Assembly: GCF_024298905.1 (NCBI RefSeq)
Contig: NZ_CP101154.1
Coordinates: forward strand, 1,550,001-1,614,000
Source: Natronomonas marina
GTDB taxonomy: Archaea; Halobacteriota; Halobacteria; Halobacteriales; Haloarculaceae
Reading direction: 5' to 3'
DNA: 64,000 bases
Both the position numbers and the translations under genes were made by a program. The notes below the pieces were generated by a model. The model was given only the letters and a program-made list of their open reading frames with translations, had not been told where the DNA came from and searched no databases. Shown here piece by piece: positions 62,697 to 64,000 of this stretch. Position 1 is the stretch's first letter. Each line of letters opens with the position of its first letter.

Positions 62697-63908
62697 ATGG
62701 CGGAACTCCGCCGCGAACTGGGGCTGTTGGAGGCCGTCGTCTACGGCGTGGGCCTGATTCTCGGGGCCGGCATCTACGCCATCATCGGCGAGGCGACCGG
62801 CGTGACCGGTGGCTCGATAGTGGTCTCGTTCCTCCTGGCGGCCCTCGTCGCGTCGCTGACGGGGTTGAGCTACGCCGAACTCGCCTCGCTGTTCCCGAAG
62901 GCCGAGGGCGACTACGTCTACGTCCGGGAGGCCTTCGCCCGCGACGTCGTCTCCGACGCGACGGCGCTGGGCCGCCTGGCAATCGGCGTCATCTCCTCGG
63001 CGGCGGTGGCGCTCGCGTTCTCGGGCTACCTGACCGCCTTCGTCGACGTGCCGGCCGTCCCGGTCGCCGTCGTCCTCGTCGTCGCCACGACCGTCGTCAA
63101 CTTCTGGGGTATCGACCTCTCGACCCGGATCAACGTCCTCTTCACCGCCATCGAGGTGGCCGGCCTGCTGATAATCGTCTGGGTCGCGGGCGGCTCCTGG
63201 GGCAACGCCGACGTCCTGCAGGCGTCCAACGGCGCCGTCGGCGTCGTCGAGGCGGCGTTTCTGATCTTCTTCGCCTACCTCGGCTTCGGGTCCGTCGTCA
63301 ACCTCGCCGAGGAGACGGAGGACGCCTCCGTGGCGATACCGCGCGCCATCGTCCTCTCAATCGGCATCACGACGGTACTGTACGTCCTGGTCGGACTCTC
63401 GGCGGTCGCGCTGGTCGACCCGCAGGTGCTCGGCCAATCGGCGTCGCCGCTGGCCGAGGTCGCCCGCGTCGGGTGGGGACCGCTCGGGGCGACGGTGCTG
63501 GCCGTCATCGCGCTGTTCTCGACGACGAACACCGTCCTCATCCTCCAGATTTCGACCTCGCGGCTGCTGTACGGCGTCTCGAAGGCCGAGTACGACGTCT
63601 TCCCGGCGGTGTTCTCCCGGGTTCACGCCGCCCGCCGGACGCCACACTACGCGGTGGCGACCGTCGGACTCCTGACGCTCCCCTTCGTCCTCCTCGGCGA
63701 CATCGGACTCGTGGCCGGGCTCGCCAACCTCGTGCTGTTGGTCGTCTTCGTGCTGGTGAACGCCGCGCTCTTGAAACTCCGGTACGCACGGCCCGGCCTG
63801 GAGCGCGGGTTCCGGGCGCCGCTCAACGTCGGCCGCCTGTCGCTGACCGCGGTCGCGGGCCTCCTCTCGTGTCTCGGGTTGATACTGTTCTACGTGCTGA
63901 CGTGGTAG
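62697..63908 (+). CDS. APC-family amino-acid/polyamine permease
   Basis: A 403-residue transporter with about 12 helices. GVGLILGAGIYAIIGEATGV (about 18-37) is the unwound helix 1 that binds substrate amino and carboxyl groups. FLIFFAYLGFGSVVNLAEET (about 186) is the helix-6 motif. Substrate unknown. It begins 44 bases after the PRTase gene. Confidence 0.85.
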   Translation: MAELRRELGLLEAVVYGVGLILGAGIYAIIGEATGVTGGSIVVSFLLAALVASLTGLSYAELASLFPKAEGDYVYVREAFARDVVSDATALGRLAIGVISSAAVALAFSGYLTAFVDVPAVPVAVVLVVATTVVNFWGIDLSTRINVLFTAIEVAGLLIIVWVAGGSWGNADVLQASNGAVGVVEAAFLIFFAYLGFGSVVNLAEETEDASVAIPRAIVLSIGITTVLYVLVGLSAVALVDPQVLGQSASPLAEVARVGWGPLGATVLAVIALFSTTNTVLILQISTSRLLYGVSKAEYDVFPAVFSRVHAARRTPHYAVATVGLLTLPFVLLGDIGLVAGLANLVLLVVFVLVNAALLKLRYARPGLERGFRAPLNVGRLSLTAVAGLLSCLGLILFYVLTW

Positions 63909-63911
63909 CTC

Positions 63912-64000
63912 TCAGCGGTCGGCGCCGTCGCCCAGCAGGCCCGCAAGCGTCCCCAGGAACCGCGCGGCGTCGGCCCCGTCGACGACCCGGTGGTCGAAGG
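63912..64000 (-). CDS. 2-oxoacid dehydrogenase E2 (acyltransferase), 3' end only
   Basis: The last 28 codons read FDHRVVDGADAARFLGTLAG and stop after GDGADR. DHRVVDG is the catalytic motif of dihydrolipoamide acyltransferases, with the active-site His and Asp. The gene continues beyond the window, on the minus strand, converging with the permease. Confidence 0.85.
   Translation of the reverse strand, partial: FDHRVVDGADAARFLGTLAGLLGDGADR

Overview
The window is haloarchaeal DNA. It is GC-rich, the proteins are very acidic and rich in Asp, Glu, Arg and Val, twin-arginine (Tat) signals outnumber Sec signals, many genes overlap by 1-8 bases, and start codons sit close behind TATA-like boxes with few Shine-Dalgarno sites. 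Haloarchaeal families such as CbtA/CbtB, DUF3209, TnpB relics and the PhoU-AbrB fusion recur. I cannot fix genus or species.

Layout. (1) 0-9.3 kb: a divergent winged-helix regulator and RND/MMPL exporter, each followed at its stop codon by a decayed TnpB 3' end with the same 8-bp-stem hairpin. Next comes a carbohydrate locus with a Tat-exported GH15-type glucoamylase, a membrane GT2 glycosyltransferase and an overlapping GH26-type hydrolase. (2) 9.3-12.4 kb: gene debris (PIN-domain fragment, broken membrane protein, TnpB fragment) and an IS4-type transposase. (3) 12.5-38.7 kb: a nearly complete anaerobic-type cobalamin cluster. On the minus strand lie cbiP, cobO, SUMT (cobA), cbiA, a cobT-like gene and cbiX-like; then an IS5-type insertion with a clear 9-bp target duplication; then cbiE, cbiC, a GluTR-dimerisation-like protein and cobN. 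On the plus strand lie the ChlI/ChlD fusion, cbtB, cbtA and a 2Fe-2S protein. A second minus-strand operon runs cbiT, cbiL, cbiF, cbiG, cbiH2, cbiH, ferredoxin, a LAGLIDADG-like protein, cbiX-ferredoxin, DUF3209 and a beta-propeller. A divergent DNA-binding regulator follows. No CbiD or CbiJ/CobK is recognised. (4) 39.6-40.6 kb: a mevalonate-pathway decarboxylase gene (mvaD) with one in-frame TGA. (5) 40.7-53.6 kb: membrane proteins, an ABC exporter, a 700-base GC-rich stretch full of hairpins with no recognisable gene, a Tat-exported beta-helix protein, a DyP-like lipoprotein and a tandem universal stress protein. (6) 53.8-61.4 kb: a phosphate operon pstS-pstC-pstA-pstB-phoU-phoU/AbrB in which PstA has about 600 extra membrane residues. 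(7) 61.5-64 kb: small proteins, a phosphoribosyltransferase, an APC permease, and the end of a 2-oxoacid dehydrogenase E2 gene.

How the genes work together. The cobalamin cluster encodes ring methylation and contraction, both early (CbiX) and late (CobN with ChlID) cobalt-chelatase types, cobalt import (CbtAB), amidation (CbiA, CbiP) and adenosylation (CobO). Inverted repeats built on ACAA/TTGT and ACCCAA/TTGGGT lie in its promoter gaps and may be shared operators. The block is flanked by IS debris on the left and a broken gene on the right, so it may be a mobile or plasmid-derived segment. The strongest unexplained points are the LAGLIDADG-like and GluTR-like proteins in the cobalamin operons, the Cys-Gly motifs on CbiH, the PstA extension, the mvaD nonsense codon, and the hairpin-rich stretch at 46.5-47.2 kb.
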